From: Polyangiaceae bacterium
Lineage (GTDB): Bacteria > Myxococcota_A > Polyangia > Polyangiales > Polyangiaceae
Direction: 5' to 3'
Length of the DNA: 22,193 bases
NCBI GenBank assembly: GCA_025934595.1
Contig: JAICXU010000003.1
Location: 1-22,193 of the forward strand
Shown here: one piece after another, positions 20,986 through 22,193 of the stretch
Layout: the number at the start of each line of letters is the position of its first letter
How positions within the stretch are numbered: position 1 is the first letter of the stretch
Program-made: the position numbers and the translations under genes
The notes under the pieces: model-generated
Database searches by the model: none
Seen by the model: the letters and a program-made list of their open reading frames with translations, nothing else
What the model was told of the DNA's origin: nothing

Positions 20986-22193
20986 ATGGGCATGCGGAAG
21001 GCGCTCGCGTTTTCTTCTCTCCTCTTCTTGACGGCATGTGGTGGCGTGGCGGAGACGGCGCCGAAAGAAGTGCTGCCGCTGCGAACGCTGCGACTCTATG
21101 AAAGCGGCGTCGGTTACTTCGAGCGATCGGGAGAGCTCTCGTCGTCCTCGTCGATGTCGCTGCCGGTGCCCGCCGGTCATCTCGACGACGCGCTGAAGAC
21201 GCTCGTCGTGCTCTCGAAGAACGGGCAGTCGTCCGTGCAAGCGGTGGAGTTTCCGAGCAGCGTCGGTCGCGCGATGGCGCGCGCGCTCGCGGGGCTGCCG
21301 AAAGATGCGGACAGTCCCGTCGGATACAAGGACCTGCTCCTCAGCATGAAGGGCGCCCACGTGTCGGTGCGCACGCGTCAGAACGAAATGCGCGGGCGAG
21401 TCATCGACGTCGTCGACGAAAAATCACTCACGCTGCTCATGCTCGGCGACGAAGGCGCGATTCTCCGCATCGAAGCGCAAGACATCACCGCCGTACGCCC
21501 GCTCGATCCGGCGTTCGCATCACGCCTCGACGCGGCCCTCGATGCGCTCGCTCCGCACGGCGCACGAGATCGCGCGCTCGAAGTGCTCGCGCATGCGTCG
21601 GGCCCCATCACGCTCGGATACATCGCCGAAGCGCCGGTGTATCGGACGACGTATCGCCTCGTGTTCGACGACGACGCGAAATCGGGCGGCGTCCTCCAAG
21701 GATGGGCGCTGATCCACAACGACACGGACGAAAATTGGCGACAGGTGAAGGTCGATCTCGTGAATGGTCGGCCCGACTCGTTTCTCTTTCCGATGGCGGC
21801 TCCTCGCTACGAGCGCCGCGAGCTCGTCTCTCCCGACCGCCCTCTTTCGACGGTGCCGCAGCTCCTCGATCGAACTCCGGACGGCATCTACGGCGACAAC
21901 ATCGACGACGCGAACGGCGCCGAAGGCGTTGGTTTCAGCGGCGTCGGCGAAGGTGGCGGGGGCTCGGGCTATGGCTACGGTCATGGGTCGATCGCACCGT
22001 CGCTGCGGGAAGGCGCGGTCGAAGAGAGCTCGGTGCTCGGCGTCGGAAATCTCGCAGGCGTCGCCGACGCGACCGGAATCGAAGCCGGCGCGCTCTTCGT
22101 CTACTCGCTCGGTGAGCCGCTCGATCTGCGCGCGCATTCGTCGGCCCTCCTTCCGTTTTTGCGTCGCAAGCTCGACGTCGAAGAAATCGTGTG
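20986..22193 (+). CDS. DUF4139-type lipoprotein with glycine-rich insert (C-terminus beyond the window)
   Basis: The frame is open from ATG 20986 to the window end (402 residues visible). The N-terminus MGMRKALAFSSLLFLTACGG is a lipoprotein signal with LTAC (Cys18); the ATG at 20992 is an equally possible start. The sequence continues RTLRLYESGVGYFERSGEL and VPAGHLDDALKTLVVLS, typical of the N-terminal part of this family. YIAEAPVYRTTYRLVF (about 212-227) and WALIHNDTDENWRQVKVDL (240-258) follow, the core of DUF4139, which usually forms beta-sandwich surface proteins of unknown function. Between strands lies a linker with GEGGGGSGYGYGHG (321-334), not normally part of the domain. Another conserved block, EESSVLGVGNLAG, resumes after it. 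It is third in the operon with the two Cys lipoproteins. The family call is likely; the role is unknown. Confidence 0.82.
   Translation, partial: MGMRKALAFSSLLFLTACGGVAETAPKEVLPLRTLRLYESGVGYFERSGELSSSSSMSLPVPAGHLDDALKTLVVLSKNGQSSVQAVEFPSSVGRAMARALAGLPKDADSPVGYKDLLLSMKGAHVSVRTRQNEMRGRVIDVVDEKSLTLLMLGDEGAILRIEAQDITAVRPLDPAFASRLDAALDALAPHGARDRALEVLAHASGPITLGYIAEAPVYRTTYRLVFDDDAKSGGVLQGWALIHNDTDENWRQVKVDLVNGRPDSFLFPMAAPRYERRELVSPDRPLSTVPQLLDRTPDGIYGDNIDDANGAEGVGFSGVGEGGGGSGYGYGHGSIAPSLREGAVEESSVLGVGNLAGVADATGIEAGALFVYSLGEPLDLRAHSSALLPFLRRKLDVEEIV

Noticed and set aside
1..22193. Frequent CGATCG/GCGATCGC words as a possible repeat or uptake signal
   Set aside because: They are spread through coding DNA in step with preferred codons (GCG, ATC, GCG, TCG). 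I saw no clustering beyond what composition explains.
1..22193. tRNA, rRNA, CRISPR array, insertion sequence, toxin-antitoxin or phage genes
   Set aside because: Nothing with their hallmarks was found on either strand; gaps between genes are at most about 150 bp.

Overview
The window is GC-rich chromosomal DNA with very high coding density, frequent GTG starts, few clear Shine-Dalgarno sites and many lipoproteins. A eukaryote-type Ser/Thr kinase, a GYF-like/proline-rich membrane protein and several small Cys-containing lipoproteins also occur. Together these suggest a deltaproteobacterium of the Myxococcota, most likely the Polyangia side. That placement is an inference from style and gene content; no rRNA or other marker is present. 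I see no tRNA, rRNA, CRISPR array, insertion sequence or phage gene. No gene looks broken; only the two genes at the window edges are incomplete.

Left block (1-8740, all minus strand, reading right to left): an ABC1/AarF-type atypical kinase, a Mod-like DNA adenine methyltransferase, a lipoprotein lytic transglycosylase, a CNNM/CorC-type CBS membrane protein, an RND/MMPL-type exporter, and the first 44 codons of an unrecognised protein. Spacings run from a 20-bp overlap to a 24-bp gap, with GTGA and ATGA stop/start overlaps, so this looks like one transcription unit with an envelope-maintenance flavour. The methyltransferase is the odd member.

Middle block (8803-17975, plus strand, divergent from the left block across 62 bp): a small lipoprotein with a tetrapeptide repeat, a Ser/Thr kinase with a C-terminal membrane anchor, primosomal helicase PriA, a RimJ/RimL-type acetyltransferase, the ComF phosphoribosyltransferase-like protein, a large GYF-like/proline-rich/transmembrane protein with a long exported C-terminal domain, and a lipoprotein with a Lys/Pro-rich tail. 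The kinase and the GYF-like protein are candidate signalling partners, but only proximity and motifs suggest it.

Right block (17994-22193): a DsbD-like transmembrane thiol reductase lacking the usual N-terminal domain and a TPR protein (both minus) face the middle block across a palindromic candidate terminator. Divergent from them run two tandem paralogous Cys-containing lipoproteins and a DUF4139-type lipoprotein that leaves the window. The DsbD homologue lying near lipoproteins with conserved cysteines makes a periplasmic thiol-redox link plausible.

The most promising novelties are the GYF-TM-exported-domain protein with repeated T-x-x-G motifs, the 12-bp/tetrapeptide repeat lipoprotein coupled to a tail-anchored kinase, the paralogous Cys lipoproteins near DsbD, the unaccompanied Mod-like methyltransferase, and two patches of atypical codons containing dyads inside priA. 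No complete, clearly new defence or mobile system is visible.
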